A stretch of DNA of 64,000 nt from Paenirhizobium cremeum (GTDB lineage: Bacteria > Pseudomonadota > Alphaproteobacteria > Rhizobiales > Rhizobiaceae): assembly GCF_022884085.1 (NCBI RefSeq), contig NZ_JAGGCS010000010.1:62001-126000 (forward strand). The letters run 5' to 3'. Shown here one piece after another: positions 52,135 to 62,500 of this stretch. Below the pieces are notes generated by a model that saw nothing but the letters and a program-made list of their open reading frames with translations, searched no databases and was not told where the DNA came from. The position numbers were made by a program, and so were the translations under genes. Within the stretch, counting starts at the first letter, position 1; the number at the start of each line of letters is the position of its first letter.

Positions 52135-53655
52135 TCAGTCGGGAAGGCCTGCCAGCCTCATCGAATCCACGACCATCTGGAACCGGTCGGCGTAACGATG
52201 TCTCAGGCGAACGATATCCGACATCCGCATGGCCGGAGCTTTCGACATAAGGCGAGACAGGACATTTCTCGCTTGCTCGATGCGGCCCAGCTGGACATGG
52301 GCGGCAATGAGCATCCAATAGGCTCCAAGCCAGTCTCCGTTCTGTGCGATGCTGCGCAGCGACCAGGAAATCGAATCCTCGAATTCTCCCTGGAACAGGC
52401 GGGCAATAGCGACGCCCGCATTGAGCTCATAGTTGTCGAGTGCCCCCGGAGCGATTCTCAAGGCGCGAAGGAAGCCTTGGCGGCCGATTTCCACCTCGCC
52501 TGCCATCACGTTTGCAAAGGCACAAAGCGAAAGCACGGTCGAATTGTGGGGGCAGCGCCGTTCCGCCTCTGCCAACATCGCCAGACTTCGTTCCGACTCG
52601 CCTGATATGTTGAGGAAGACGAGCGCGCAAATGGCGTCGACCAATGGGTCGCCTGCGCTGTACCGTAGAGCCCGTTCGGCAAGCTGCAACGCTCTTGCGC
52701 GCTCCCTTTCCGACATGCCCGATCCGAATGTGTCAAGTCGCTCGTAAGCCCAGGCAGCATGTGCAAGCCCAATTGCAAAGCGGTCGTCGGACTCGGTCGC
52801 CTGTTCCAGGAGCCGTATGGCCTCGTTCCGGTCTTCCGCAGAGGTCCCGCGGAAGTAGGGCAATGCCTGAAGATAGAGATCGTAGGCACGGAGGACGGAG
52901 GGAGGGCTGCGGCGCAGGCGTTCTATCTCCGCCTTTCTGATGCCGGGTTCGACGACGCCAGCCACCGCCTCCGCTATCCTGTCTTGAAATTCGAACACTT
53001 GGCCGAGTTCACCATCAAATCGCTCGCTCCAGCGTTGCCTGGCTTTTTCTGTCTCGATCAACTGAACGGTAACTCTCAGTCGGTCGCCCTGACGCTGCAG
53101 GCTTCCGGAGAGCGCGTAACGCACGCCCAACTTCCGGGCTGCGGATCGAAGATCGAGACGTTTTTCGACAAAAGCGTGGGTTGCGCTGCGCGAGAGTACG
53201 GAGAAGGTGGTGAACCTCGAAAGGGCGGTAACAATGTCTTCGACAACGCCATCAATGAAATACCGCTCCGATCCGTCGTCCGAGAGGTTTTCGAATGGCA
53301 GGACCATAAGCTGCGGGCCGCTGTCGTCGACAGGGGCGGCTGGTTCTTGGCCTCCGGAAAAACGGTAGCCGACGCGCGGTACAGTCTCTATCCACTCCCC
53401 GCCCGATGGCGCGCGGCCTAGCGCTTTGCGAAGCGCTGCGATCTGAACCGAAAGATTCGCCTCGCCGACCGTACGCTCTGGCCAGGCAATTTCAATCAAC
53501 GCTTCCTTGGATACCACGGCGCCATCGGCTTCCAGCAGGGCGACCAGAAGGGCAAAGGCCTTGCTGCCGAGCGGTACGAGTCCACCCGCACGCACCACCG
53601 TGCCGGCGGCGGGATCGACGGAAAAAGTGCCAAACGAGAAAGTCTCCTGGGCCAT
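52135..53655 (-). CDS. Winged-helix/TPR regulator (CadC/adenylate-cyclase-like)
   Basis: 506 aa. An N-terminal OmpR/PhoB-type winged helix (residues 1-100: VPLGSKAFALLVALLEADGAVVSKEALIEIAWP, then LSVQIAALRKALG and WIETVPRVGYRF) is followed by a domain with LMVLPFENLSDDGSERYFIDGVVEDIVTALSR as in adenylate cyclase-linked and TolB-like proteins, and then tetratricopeptide repeats. It has no membrane segment or cyclase domain. It likely binds DNA and takes a signal by its TPR part. It lies between two cupin genes on the same strand, which it may control. Confidence 0.88.
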   Translation of the reverse strand: MAQETFSFGTFSVDPAAGTVVRAGGLVPLGSKAFALLVALLEADGAVVSKEALIEIAWPERTVGEANLSVQIAALRKALGRAPSGGEWIETVPRVGYRFSGGQEPAAPVDDSGPQLMVLPFENLSDDGSERYFIDGVVEDIVTALSRFTTFSVLSRSATHAFVEKRLDLRSAARKLGVRYALSGSLQRQGDRLRVTVQLIETEKARQRWSERFDGELGQVFEFQDRIAEAVAGVVEPGIRKAEIERLRRSPPSVLRAYDLYLQALPYFRGTSAEDRNEAIRLLEQATESDDRFAIGLAHAAWAYERLDTFGSGMSERERARALQLAERALRYSAGDPLVDAICALVFLNISGESERSLAMLAEAERRCPHNSTVLSLCAFANVMAGEVEIGRQGFLRALRIAPGALDNYELNAGVAIARLFQGEFEDSISWSLRSIAQNGDWLGAYWMLIAAHVQLGRIEQARNVLSRLMSKAPAMRMSDIVRLRHRYADRFQMVVDSMRLAGLPD

Positions 53656-53779
53656 TTACCCAGGATAGCCGAGTTTGCATCGGCATACATCTCCGAGCCA
53701 GACGCCAGGTTCACTGTCGTGATAGCGAAGAGGCCTTCTGGCTTCGGACCGAAACCCCGCGGTGATGCGGAAGCCGCAG

Positions 53780-54169
53780 TTACGATTGCGGCAATCCGAG
53801 ACCGTTCGGCAGCGAGATCCAGATGACGGTTTGCGCTTCTGTGGAATGGCGCGACAGATGACCCTTGCCATGCGTGTCCTCCACCAGCACAAAGCTGCCG
53901 GCTGGAACGTGGCGCACATCTCCATCGCTCGTTTCATATTCCACCGAGCCATCCAGCCTGACTGTCAGCACGGGCTCCGGCACCGTGTGCCATGAAACTT
54001 CGCGCATGCCGGCAGGAATGTGGGTAAGGCGGACACGGGATGCCGGATAACTGGCCGTAACGTCGAACGGCGCGGCGTCGGGATGCACCGAAAGCGATGT
54101 GGTCGGCAGTTCGATTTCATCGAAGTGCGATTCACCATCCGGGCTTGCATGGATGCGCAGGCACTTCAT
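53780..54169 (-). CDS. Cupin-fold protein
   Basis: 129 aa, start at 54169 with AAGGAGAC before it. One cupin domain: motif region MREVSWHTVPEPVLTVRLDGSVEYETSDGDVRHVPAGSFVLVEDTHGKGHLSR. Ligand residues: His and Glu in SWHTVPEPV and two His in DTHGKGH. Ligand unknown. Upstream of the wHTH-TPR regulator gene, same strand, 124 bases apart. Confidence 0.78.
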   Translation of the reverse strand: MKCLRIHASPDGESHFDEIELPTTSLSVHPDAAPFDVTASYPASRVRLTHIPAGMREVSWHTVPEPVLTVRLDGSVEYETSDGDVRHVPAGSFVLVEDTHGKGHLSRHSTEAQTVIWISLPNGLGLPQS

Positions 54170-54373
54170 CGCTGCTGTCTCCTTCGGCGTCGCGAACGGG
54201 GCAAGGCATGCGTATCATGCGGATGCAGGCGACGCTACCGGTCCGGTGTGAAGTTCAGTGGAGCCGATGGGAACCGCGGCCGGCTCCCGGCAAGGGCGGT
54301 CATTGTAACGGTCGTGTTGCAAACCCGCGGTAGCCTCCAGCAACGGGATCTCTATGTTACTGCCGAGGACCGA

Positions 54374-54736
54374 ATGAGTGTGACATTCGAAGAGCTGAGC
54401 GAACGCATTGGTCAAGTGGGAGAGCTTTATGCGCGGGTGCATAACATCACGCGCAGTGCAGATTGGTATCTGCTCAAGCTGACGGAGGAACTTGGCGAGT
54501 TGACAGCCGAACATCGGCTGGTTGGCGGCGCAGCCAGACCAAACGCGGATGGTTCAGGAGGCACTCGCGAATCCCTCGAGAATGAAGCGGCCGATCTTTT
54601 CGGGCAACTGGTGCTCTATTTGCGGGCAAATGATATCGACATTGTTGCCGCGATCGAGCGGAAGTGGTTGCGGCATCTGGATCACTACGTTGAACTCGAC
54701 AAGATAGCCTCCGCTTCTCCTTCGAAAGCGACCTGA
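54374..54736 (+). CDS. MazG-like nucleotide pyrophosphohydrolase
   Basis: 120 aa all-alpha NTP-PPase. The metal-binding residues are in LKLTEELGELTAEHRLVGG (ExxE) and NEAADLFGQLVLYL (ExxD). ATG at 54374 follows GAGGAC. Such proteins hydrolyse non-canonical or excess dNTPs; specificity is unknown. It is a plus-strand single gene between minus-strand neighbours. Confidence 0.83.
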   Translation: MSVTFEELSERIGQVGELYARVHNITRSADWYLLKLTEELGELTAEHRLVGGAARPNADGSGGTRESLENEAADLFGQLVLYLRANDIDIVAAIERKWLRHLDHYVELDKIASASPSKAT

Positions 54737-54745
54737 CGTCTCCCA

Positions 54746-56143
54746 TCATCCCCGCATCGCCCGCTCCAGCGCCGCAAACACCTTCGCATCGCCGGATTGC
54801 GCAACATTGAACCGCAGGAACCGCGTCGCCGTCTGCGAGACACTGAAGGCGTTGCCCGGAGCGAGCACAACGTTGTCCATGAGCGCTCGGCGGGCGACGT
54901 CGGCGGCGTCGAGGCCTTCGGGGAGTTCTGACCAGAGAAACATGCCGCCGCGCGGTTCGATCCATGGCTTCAGGCCGAGCGCCTGGAGTTTCCGGCCGGT
55001 CTCTCCCATGGCGCGCGACAGGCGGTCGCGCAGCCCGTTCATGTATTTCCGGTAGGTGCCGTCCTTCATCAAGGCGAGCACCAGTTCGGCCGAAAGCGCA
55101 TTGCCGCCGAAGGATGTGGCGATCTTCAGGTCGGTCAGCCGCTCGATGAAGTCCCGCCTTGCGGCGATGAAGCCGCATCGGGCTGCAGCCGTCAGCGTCT
55201 TCGAGAAGCTGCCGATATGGATGACCCGCTCGAAGCCGTCGAAGGCCGCAAGCCGCGGCGCCGGCTCCAGCTCGAAATCGGCGAAGATGTCGTCCTCGAT
55301 GATCGTCAGCCCGGCCTCATCGGCAAACTTCAGGATGCGATGCGCGCTGACCGGCGAAAGCGTCGCGCCGGTCGGGTTGTGAAGCGCCGAATTGGTGATG
55401 TAGAGGCGCGGCCGGTGCTCGGTGAGTGCCGCGGCGAAGAGCGCCATGTCGGGGCCACCAGGCGTGTAGGGCACACCGACGACCTTGACCCGATGGGCTC
55501 TGAGCAGCGCCAGAAAATTGAAATAGCAGGGATCGTCGACCAGCACGGTGTCGCCCGGCTCGACGAGAAGCCGCAGCAACAGGTCGATCGCCTGCGTGCC
55601 CGATTCCGTCAGCATGATCTGGTCCGGCGGCACCTCCATGCCATGTTCCGCCATGCGGCGCGACAGGAGATGACGCAGCGGCAGCAGGCCAAGCGGCGTG
55701 CCGTAGTCGGTGAGCACCCTGTCTTCCGCCCGTGCGATGTGACGAAGCGAACGGCGCAGCTCCGCCTGCGGCATCCACGAGGCTGGCAGCCAGCCGCAGC
55801 CCGGCTTCAGCACATCTTCGGTCGCCTCGAGCGATTGCCGCGACACCCAGAACGGATCGACCGCCCGGTCGAGCTTCGGGCCGATTTCCGCGAGCGTCAG
55901 CGGCGGCAGGTGCCCGGCGACATAGAAGCCCGAGCCGCGCCTGGACAGGATCAGCCCTTCCGCCGCCAGCCGGTCATAGGCCTCGACCACGGTCGAGGTG
56001 GAAACCGCCATTGTCTTCGCAAGGCTGCGGATCGAGGGAAGCTTCGCCCCCGGCGAAAGCGTGCGCGCGCCGATCCGCTGCCGGACGGTCGCCATGACCT
56101 GCCCGACCCGCGTCCCGGTACCCATCTCAATGATCTCAGGCAT
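54746..56143 (-). CDS. MocR-type GntR/aminotransferase regulator
   Basis: 465 aa. A GntR-type winged helix (residues 8-78, PGAKLPSIRSLAKTMAVSTSTVVEAYDRLAAEGLILSRRGSGFYV) is joined to an aminotransferase-like domain. The PLP lysine lies in HIGSFSKTLTAAARCGFI, and TESGTQAIDLLLRLLVEPGDTVLVDDPCYFNF is also present. Such regulators sense amino-acid or vitamin B6 ligands. It diverges from an EamA exporter with a palindrome 19 bases before its start, so autoregulation is likely. Confidence 0.93.
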   Translation of the reverse strand: MPEIIEMGTGTRVGQVMATVRQRIGARTLSPGAKLPSIRSLAKTMAVSTSTVVEAYDRLAAEGLILSRRGSGFYVAGHLPPLTLAEIGPKLDRAVDPFWVSRQSLEATEDVLKPGCGWLPASWMPQAELRRSLRHIARAEDRVLTDYGTPLGLLPLRHLLSRRMAEHGMEVPPDQIMLTESGTQAIDLLLRLLVEPGDTVLVDDPCYFNFLALLRAHRVKVVGVPYTPGGPDMALFAAALTEHRPRLYITNSALHNPTGATLSPVSAHRILKFADEAGLTIIEDDIFADFELEPAPRLAAFDGFERVIHIGSFSKTLTAAARCGFIAARRDFIERLTDLKIATSFGGNALSAELVLALMKDGTYRKYMNGLRDRLSRAMGETGRKLQALGLKPWIEPRGGMFLWSELPEGLDAADVARRALMDNVVLAPGNAFSVSQTATRFLRFNVAQSGDAKVFAALERAMRG

Positions 56144-56161
56144 CCGTACTGCTCACTTGAC

Positions 56162-56187
56162 CATTACAGTTTGTTAAAACTGTAATG
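56162..56187. promoter_or_regulatory. 26-bp perfect palindromic operator (MocR)
   Basis: CATTACAGTTT and AAACTGTAATG, eleven-base perfect arms around GTTA, between the MocR gene (start 56143) and the EamA gene (start 56254). Confidence 0.72.
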
Positions 56188-56253
56188 CACTGTGCCTGAA
56201 AAATCCATCCGCCATCACCTATCACCTGTCATTGCAGTGAAAGAAGGAAAGAC

Positions 56254-57120
56254 ATGATGGACAAGACGACGACGGGCTGGATCAACGGTTTTCTGGGCGT
56301 TCTGATCTTCAGCGGCTCGCTGCCGGCGACCCGTGCGGCGGTGGCGGATTTCGATCCGGTGTTTTTGACCGTCGCCCGCGCGGCCATCGCCGGCACGCTG
56401 GCGCTCGTTCTGCTTCTGGCCTTTCGCGAGAAGCGTCCGCGGGGCGGGGATCTCGTCTCCCTGGCGGTGGTGGCGCTCGGCGTTGTCTTCGGCTTTCCGC
56501 TCCTGACGGCGCTGGCGCTGAAACATGTCACTTCGGCCCATTCCATCGTCTTCATCGGGCTCCTGCCGCTCGCGACCGCGATCTTCGGCGTGCTGCGCGG
56601 CGGCGAAAGACCGAAGCCGGCCTTCTGGCTGTTTTCCTGCCTCGGCAGTGCGCTGGTTGCGGGCTTCGCGCTGATGCAGGGCGTTTCCGCCTCGCCGGTG
56701 GGGGATCTCCTGATGCTCGCGGCCATCGTCGTCTGCGGGCTCGGCTATGCGGAAGGCGCGAAGCTTTCCCGCGTGCTTGGTGGCTGGCAGGTCATTTCCT
56801 GGGCGCTGGTGCTGTCGCTGCCGGTCATGGCTTTGCTCGCCATTCTCACCATGCCGCAGTCCTTTGCCGATGCGGCCCGTCCCGCATGGCTCGGCCTTGC
56901 CTACGTCTCGGTCTTCAGCATGCTGGTGGGGTTCATATTCTGGTATCGCGGCCTTGCGCAGGGCGGCATCGCCGCCGTCGGCCAGTTGCAGCTTCTGCAG
57001 CCGTTCTTCGGCCTGGCGCTCGCCGCGACCCTGCTGGGCGAGGCGGTAAGCTGGTCCATGGTCGCGGTTACCGCGGCCGTCATCCTCTGCGTCGCCGGCG
57101 CCAGGCGCTTCGCAAGATAA
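56254..57120 (+). CDS. EamA/DMT-family metabolite transporter
   Basis: 288 aa with ten membrane segments in two EamA repeats. Ribosome binding site AAGGAAAG. Marks are GFLGVLIFSGSLPATRAAVADFDPVFLTVARAAIAG in the first repeat and FWYRGLAQGGIAAVGQLQLLQPFFGLALAATLLGE in the second. Divergent from MocR, so probably an exporter of a compound that the regulator senses, perhaps an amino-acid-like one. Confidence 0.92.
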   Translation: MMDKTTTGWINGFLGVLIFSGSLPATRAAVADFDPVFLTVARAAIAGTLALVLLLAFREKRPRGGDLVSLAVVALGVVFGFPLLTALALKHVTSAHSIVFIGLLPLATAIFGVLRGGERPKPAFWLFSCLGSALVAGFALMQGVSASPVGDLLMLAAIVVCGLGYAEGAKLSRVLGGWQVISWALVLSLPVMALLAILTMPQSFADAARPAWLGLAYVSVFSMLVGFIFWYRGLAQGGIAAVGQLQLLQPFFGLALAATLLGEAVSWSMVAVTAAVILCVAGARRFAR

Positions 57121-57157
57121 TCCGGCGGGCTCCAGCGAGCTCCGCCGTCAGGCGAAC

Positions 57158-57192
57158 ATTTCCGCCTCCGTGGTGCTGTCGGAGGCGGAAAT
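57158..57192. terminator. Bidirectional terminator
   Basis: ATTTCCGCCTCC and GGAGGCGGAAAT, a perfect twelve-base stem with an 11-base loop, between the convergent EamA and ribB ends. Confidence 0.75.
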
Positions 57193-57201
57193 CCCGTCGT
57201 G

Positions 57202-58302
57202 TCAGACGATCTCGGTTCCGCTGATGCGGATGCCGAAGCCTTCGAGGCCGACATAGTGGCGTTCGCGAGAGGAGAAGAGGCGGATCGAGGTCACGCCGAG
57301 ATCCTTCAGGATCTGCGCGCCGAGGCCGATTTCCAGCCATTCGCTGTCGCGCTGCTGCGCCTCGTTATGGGCCTCGCGGTCGTGCTTGCCGGCGCGCGCC
57401 GTGGTGGATACGCCGACGCCGACCGAGCCTTCGCGCAGATAGACGATGACGCCGCGGCCCTTCTCGGCGATCCGCTTCATGATGTCGTCGACCTGGCGGT
57501 TCTTGCCGAACACATCCTTGCCGACATGTTCGAGCTGCAGGCGCACCGGAATGTCGACGCCGTCGCGGATATCGCCGAAGACAATGGCGAGATGCTGCAT
57601 CGGGTCCCAGGGAAGCGAATAGGCATGCGCCTTGGCCGGCCCGTAGGGGGTCTCGACGACGAAGCTCGATTCGAGCTGGATCAGCGTTTCCTTGCGCTGG
57701 CGATAGGCGATGAGATCGGCGACGGAGACGCGCTTGAGGCCGTGTTCCTCGGCGAAGTCGAAGACTTCCGGCCCATGCTTGACGGTGCCGTTGTCGTTGA
57801 CCAGCTCGCCGATCACGCCGACCGGCGGCAGCCCGGCGAGCCTGCAGAGGTCGACGGCGGCTTCCGTATGGCCGGAGCGCATCAGCACGCCGCCTTCGCG
57901 GGCGACCAGCGGGAAGACGTGGCCGGGGCGCACAAAATCCGCCGGCCCGACATTCGGGTTGGCGAGGTTGCGCACGGTCAGCGTACGGTCCTCGGCGGAA
58001 ATGCCCGTCGTCGTGCCGTGCTTGAAGTCGACGGTCACGGTGAAGGCGGTGGTGTGGGCGCTGTCGTTTTCGGCGACCATGGCCGTTAGGTTCAGCCGCT
58101 TGGCGTCTTCCTTGGTCATCGGCGCGCAGACGATGCCGGAGGTGTGGCGCACAATGAAGGCCATCTTCTCGGCGGTGCAGTGCACGGCGGCGACGATCAG
58201 GTCGCCTTCGTTCTCGCGGTCGTCGTCATCGGTCACGACGACGATTTCGCCGGCCTCGAAGGCGCGGATGGCGTCGACGACGCGGCTCTGGTCATAGCTC
58301 AT
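57202..58302 (-). CDS. ribB: 3,4-dihydroxy-2-butanone 4-phosphate synthase with degenerate RibA domain
   Basis: 366 aa. The N-terminal domain (to about 205) is a full RibB: VVVTDDDDRENEGDLIVAA acidic loop, RHTSGIVCAPMT, HTTAFTVTVD, RPGHVFPLVAREGGVLMRSGHTEAAVDLCRLAG. The C-terminal part aligns with GTP cyclohydrolase II but lacks its zinc Cys set (the usual SECLTGD-to-CDCG segment reads LEHVGKDVFGKNRQVDD here), so GTP cyclohydrolase activity is not expected. A stand-alone ribA or ribBA must be elsewhere. aroC lies nine bases upstream on the same strand. Confidence 0.93.
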   Translation of the reverse strand: MSYDQSRVVDAIRAFEAGEIVVVTDDDDRENEGDLIVAAVHCTAEKMAFIVRHTSGIVCAPMTKEDAKRLNLTAMVAENDSAHTTAFTVTVDFKHGTTTGISAEDRTLTVRNLANPNVGPADFVRPGHVFPLVAREGGVLMRSGHTEAAVDLCRLAGLPPVGVIGELVNDNGTVKHGPEVFDFAEEHGLKRVSVADLIAYRQRKETLIQLESSFVVETPYGPAKAHAYSLPWDPMQHLAIVFGDIRDGVDIPVRLQLEHVGKDVFGKNRQVDDIMKRIAEKGRGVIVYLREGSVGVGVSTTARAGKHDREAHNEAQQRDSEWLEIGLGAQILKDLGVTSIRLFSSRERHYVGLEGFGIRISGTEIV

Positions 58303-58311
58303 GGGAATGCC

Positions 58312-59406
58312 TCACTTCAGGCGGCCGGTCTGGCCGCGGTCTCGCAGATAATGATCGACAATCGTGCAGGCGAGCATCGCCTCGCCGACGGGAACCGCCC
58401 GGATTCCGACGCAGGGATCGTGCCGGCCCTTGGTGCGCACCTCGACCTCGTGGCCGTCGGCGTCGATGGATCGGCGTTCGGTCAGGATCGAGGAGGTCGG
58501 CTTGATGGCGAAACGGGCGACGATCGGCTCGCCGGTGGAAATGCCGCCGAGAATGCCGCCCGCGTGATTGGAAAGGAACATCGGCTTGCCGTCCGGACCG
58601 ATCCGCATTTCGTCGGCGTTTTCCTCGCCGGTGATTTCCGCCGCGCCGAAGCCGTTCCCGATTTCCACGCCCTTGACGGCGTTGATCGACATGAGGTTCG
58701 CGGCGATCTCCTGGTCCAGCTTGCCGTAGACAGGCGCACCGATGCCGGCCGGAACGCCTTCGGCAACCACTTCGACCACAGCGCCGACGGAAGAGCCCGC
58801 CTTGCGGATCTCGTCGAGATAGCTTTCCCACACGGGGACGATTTCCGGGTCGGGAGCGAAGAACGGGTTTTCGTTCACCTGCGCCCAGTCCCAGTTGGCG
58901 CGGTTGATCCTGTGCTTGCCGATCTGCACCAGCGCGCCACGGATCGTGACGCCGGGGATCACCTGCCGCGCAAGGGCGCCTGCCGCGACGCGGGCCGCCG
59001 TTTCGCGGGCCGATGAACGGCCGCCGCCGCGATAGTCGCGAATGCCGTATTTGACGTCATAGGTGTAGTCGGCATGGCCGGGGCGGTAGCGCCGCGCGAT
59101 CTCGCCGTAATCCTTGGAGCGCTGGTCGGTGTTCTCGATCATCAGCGACACCGGCGTGCCGGTGGTAATCATCGAGCCGTCCTCCTGCGGCATCACGCCG
59201 GAGAGCACCTTGACGATGTCGTCCTCCCGGCGCTGGGTCACGAAGCGCGACTGGCCGGGCTTGCGCTTGTCGAGAAAGACCTGGAGGTCTTCCTGGGTGA
59301 AGCGGATGCCGGGCGGGCAGCCGTCGACCACGGCGCCGAGGGCGGGACCGTGGCTTTCGCCCCAGGTGGTGACGCGGAAGAGATGGCCGAAGGTGTTGTG
59401 CGACAT
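58312..59406 (-). CDS. aroC: Chorismate synthase
   Basis: Last enzyme of the shikimate pathway, converting EPSP to chorismate with reduced FMN. 364 aa from ATG at 59406. Marks are [72 protein letters not shown] and [28 protein letters not shown]. The pathway link to ribB (nine bases downstream) is only via FMN supply. The N-terminal extension in the same frame is rejected. Confidence 0.97.
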   Translation of the reverse strand: MSHNTFGHLFRVTTWGESHGPALGAVVDGCPPGIRFTQEDLQVFLDKRKPGQSRFVTQRREDDIVKVLSGVMPQEDGSMITTGTPVSLMIENTDQRSKDYGEIARRYRPGHADYTYDVKYGIRDYRGGGRSSARETAARVAAGALARQVIPGVTIRGALVQIGKHRINRANWDWAQVNENPFFAPDPEIVPVWESYLDEIRKAGSSVGAVVEVVAEGVPAGIGAPVYGKLDQEIAANLMSINAVKGVEIGNGFGAAEITGEENADEMRIGPDGKPMFLSNHAGGILGGISTGEPIVARFAIKPTSSILTERRSIDADGHEVEVRTKGRHDPCVGIRAVPVGEAMLACTIVDHYLRDRGQTGRLK

Positions 59407-59529
59407 GTCAGACGAACCGGTTTGCGGGAGGCTTGCGCCGTTTCCGGGTGCCTCGGCTTTCACTGCGGCACACTCATAGTGGAAAACCGGCGAAACCGAC
59501 AAGCCTTTCTTGAAGACGCTGCGTCGCCT

Positions 59530-62500
59530 TTATGACGCCTTTCGCTGCGGCAGCCCCCGGGCAAAGCGGGTGAATTCGTCGAAGGGCAGAGGCTTGGCGA
59601 AGGCGTAGCCCTGGAGGAAGTCGCAGCCGAGCTGGCGCAGCAGCGCCGCATGTTCGTGGCTTTCCACGCCCTCCGCCACCGTCTCCACCCCGAGCGAGCG
59701 GGCGATCTCGATGATCGAGCGCACCAGCGCCCGTTCCTGGAGCGAGTTGACGATCGGCATCACCAGCTGCCTGTCGATCTTCAGGCGCTTGGGTTTCAGG
59801 CGCAGCAGGCTGACGATCGAGGTGTGGCCCGTGCCGAAATCGTCGATCTCGATATCGATGCCGAGCGCCTTGATCCTCTCGATATTCCTGGTCGCGACAT
59901 CGTCGCTCTCGTCGAGAAAGATGGATTCCACCAGCTCGAAACAGATCGAGCCGGACGCAATGGAAAGACCCTCGAGCTGTTCGACCAGCGCGTCGTCATG
60001 CAGCCGGCGCGACGAGACGTTGACCGAGATACGCGGCAGCCGGAGGCCGAGCGAGGTCCAGCGCATCTGGTCCTTGAGGGCGGTCTCCAGCACCAGCTGG
60101 TCGATGCGCGCCATCACGTTCAGCTCTTCGGCGACCTTCAGGAAGCGGTTCGTCGGCAGCACGCCCTGGTCGGGATGCCTCCATCGCACCAGCGCCTCGG
60201 CCCCGGTGAGTTCCATGGAGCCGGCCGCGAATTGCGGCTGGTACCAGACGGTGAATTCATCGTGTTCGAGGCCGGCGAGGATCTCGTCCGCCATGCGCTT
60301 GCGGGCGAAGATATTGGCCTGCAGGTCCGGGGTGAAGAATTCGTAGCGGTTCCGGCCCTTTTCCTTGGCCTGATAGAGCGCGATATCGGCGTTGATGAGC
60401 ACCCGGCCGGCGTCGGGAAACAGGCCCGAGGACTGGGCGATGCCGATCGATACGCCGCAGCGGCAGGAAAACCCCTCAAAGTCGATCGGTTTGCTCATTT
60501 CCGCGATGATGGCCTCGCTGAGCTTCGAAAGTTCCTCGGCGGTCGTTTGCCGCTTGGCGAGGATGACGAATTCGTCGCCGCCGATGCGCGCGACGAGGTC
60601 GCCGCGCACGACATTGCGCTGGAGCACCCTGGAGGCGTGCACCAGCATGGCGTCGCCGGCCGCATGGCCGAGCGTGTCGTTGATTTCCTTGAAGCGGTCG
60701 AGGTCGAGGTGAAGGATCGTGAACCGGCTGCGCTGCCGGCCGGCGCTGCGCGTCAGTTCCTCCAGTTCCACATCGAGCTTGCGGCGGTTGGCGAGCGAGG
60801 TGAGCGGGTCGTGCAGCGCGTTGAACTCGATGCGGTTCTTGGCGAGCTCCAGCTCGATGTTGCGCGCGTCGGCCTCCGCCTTGGCGGCCCTCAGCTCTTC
60901 CGCGATCTTCGCGTCCGCCGTGACGTCGAAGGCGATGCCGATGATCTTCTTCCGCCCATCCTTGCCGATATGCACCTGCCCGACCGAGCGCACGTAGCGC
61001 AGCTCGTTGTTGGGCAAAAGAACCCTTTGAAGATTGTTGAGGGTGATGCCGGAGTTCAGCGCCCGGTTGGTGGCGAGCAATATCGGCTGCCGGTCGTCCT
61101 GATGCAGGGCCGAGAGCCATTCATGCTTCGTCACCGGCCGGTTTTTGTTCGGCAGATTGTAGAGCTGGTGCATCCGCTCGTCCCAGATCGCCGTGCCGTT
61201 AACCGGATCGCCCTCCCAGATACCGCAATTGTAGGAAGCGAGCGCAAGATCGAGTTTCTGCGACAGCTCCGCCAGCTGGTGTTCGCGCGCCGACAGCTCG
61301 TCGAGCGCCAGTTCCAGCTCGGCATTCTTGATATCGCTGGTTTCCTTGGCGATCCTCAGCGTCTCGGTGAACATGGCGTCGGCGGTGATGTCGAAGACGA
61401 TGCCGATCTGCCGGCCGGCGCCGTTCGCTCCGGCGCAAGGGGCGCCGACCGAACGCAGGTGGCGGATGCTGCCGTCCGACAGCCCGACGCGGTACTGTAT
61501 GTCCCAGCTCTGCTGACCGAGCGGCGACATGCTCGCAAAGATCCGCAGCTCGATGGTCTCCCGGTCATCGGCATGGATGACGCGATACCAGTCGTCCAGC
61601 CGGTCCTGCCGGGCGATCTCGCCTGCCGCGCAGCCATGCAGGGAGGCCGCCCTTTCGTCCCAGAAGAGCTGGCCTGTCTTCTCCTCCAGCTCCCATATGC
61701 CGATGTTCGAGGTGTCCATCGCCAGGTTGAGGCGCTGGGTCACTTCGAACAGGGCCTCCTCGCGGGCCTTCAGCCGGGCTATGTTGCGGTTGCGCTCGCG
61801 CAGCAGAAGCAGCGTGACGAGAACCGGCAGGATCATCGCGATCACCGCGGCGAAGATGCCGAGCCTCGCAGGCAACCGGCTTTGATGGGCTGTCTGCCAG
61901 CCATCGCTCGGCGCAGCGAGGATTTCCCAGCTGCCGCCGGGCACGCTCATGCGCTCGCTCACAGGGTCTTTCAGGGAAAGTCCGGGGGAGCCGTAGAGGA
62001 ATTTTCCGGGGCCATCCGCCGGCATCTCGCGGATGGCGACGTCGAGATGCTCCCCCGTGAGATGGGACGCCGCGGCCGCATCCTTGCCCTTCAGGAGGCC
62101 GCTGGCCTCGATCGTCCGACCTGCGTTCATCGACAGCACCACCGAACCGAGGCTGCGGTCGAAACCAAGGGCGGGCACCGGAACGTCGAGCAGGAGCGTT
62201 TGGGAATCCTGCAGTTTTATGACCGGCCCGCCGCGGCCTTCGCGCAGGCCGGGTTTGTACTCCACGCTTTCTATATGCGGGGTGCGGGCGGCAAGGTTCG
62301 CGGTCATCGCGTCGAACGATGCCTGCGAAATCGTCGGGTCGGCGGCAATCATGTCGGCGAGATGGTTCGCCGCCGCCGTGTCGGCCTCGATACGGGCCTC
62401 GATCGACGAATGCATCAGGCGCAGGTCTTCGGCGATATGCTGGCGCGCCGCATCGAGACTGGCGGCTGCCGACCATTTGTCGAGCATGACGCCGGCGCCG

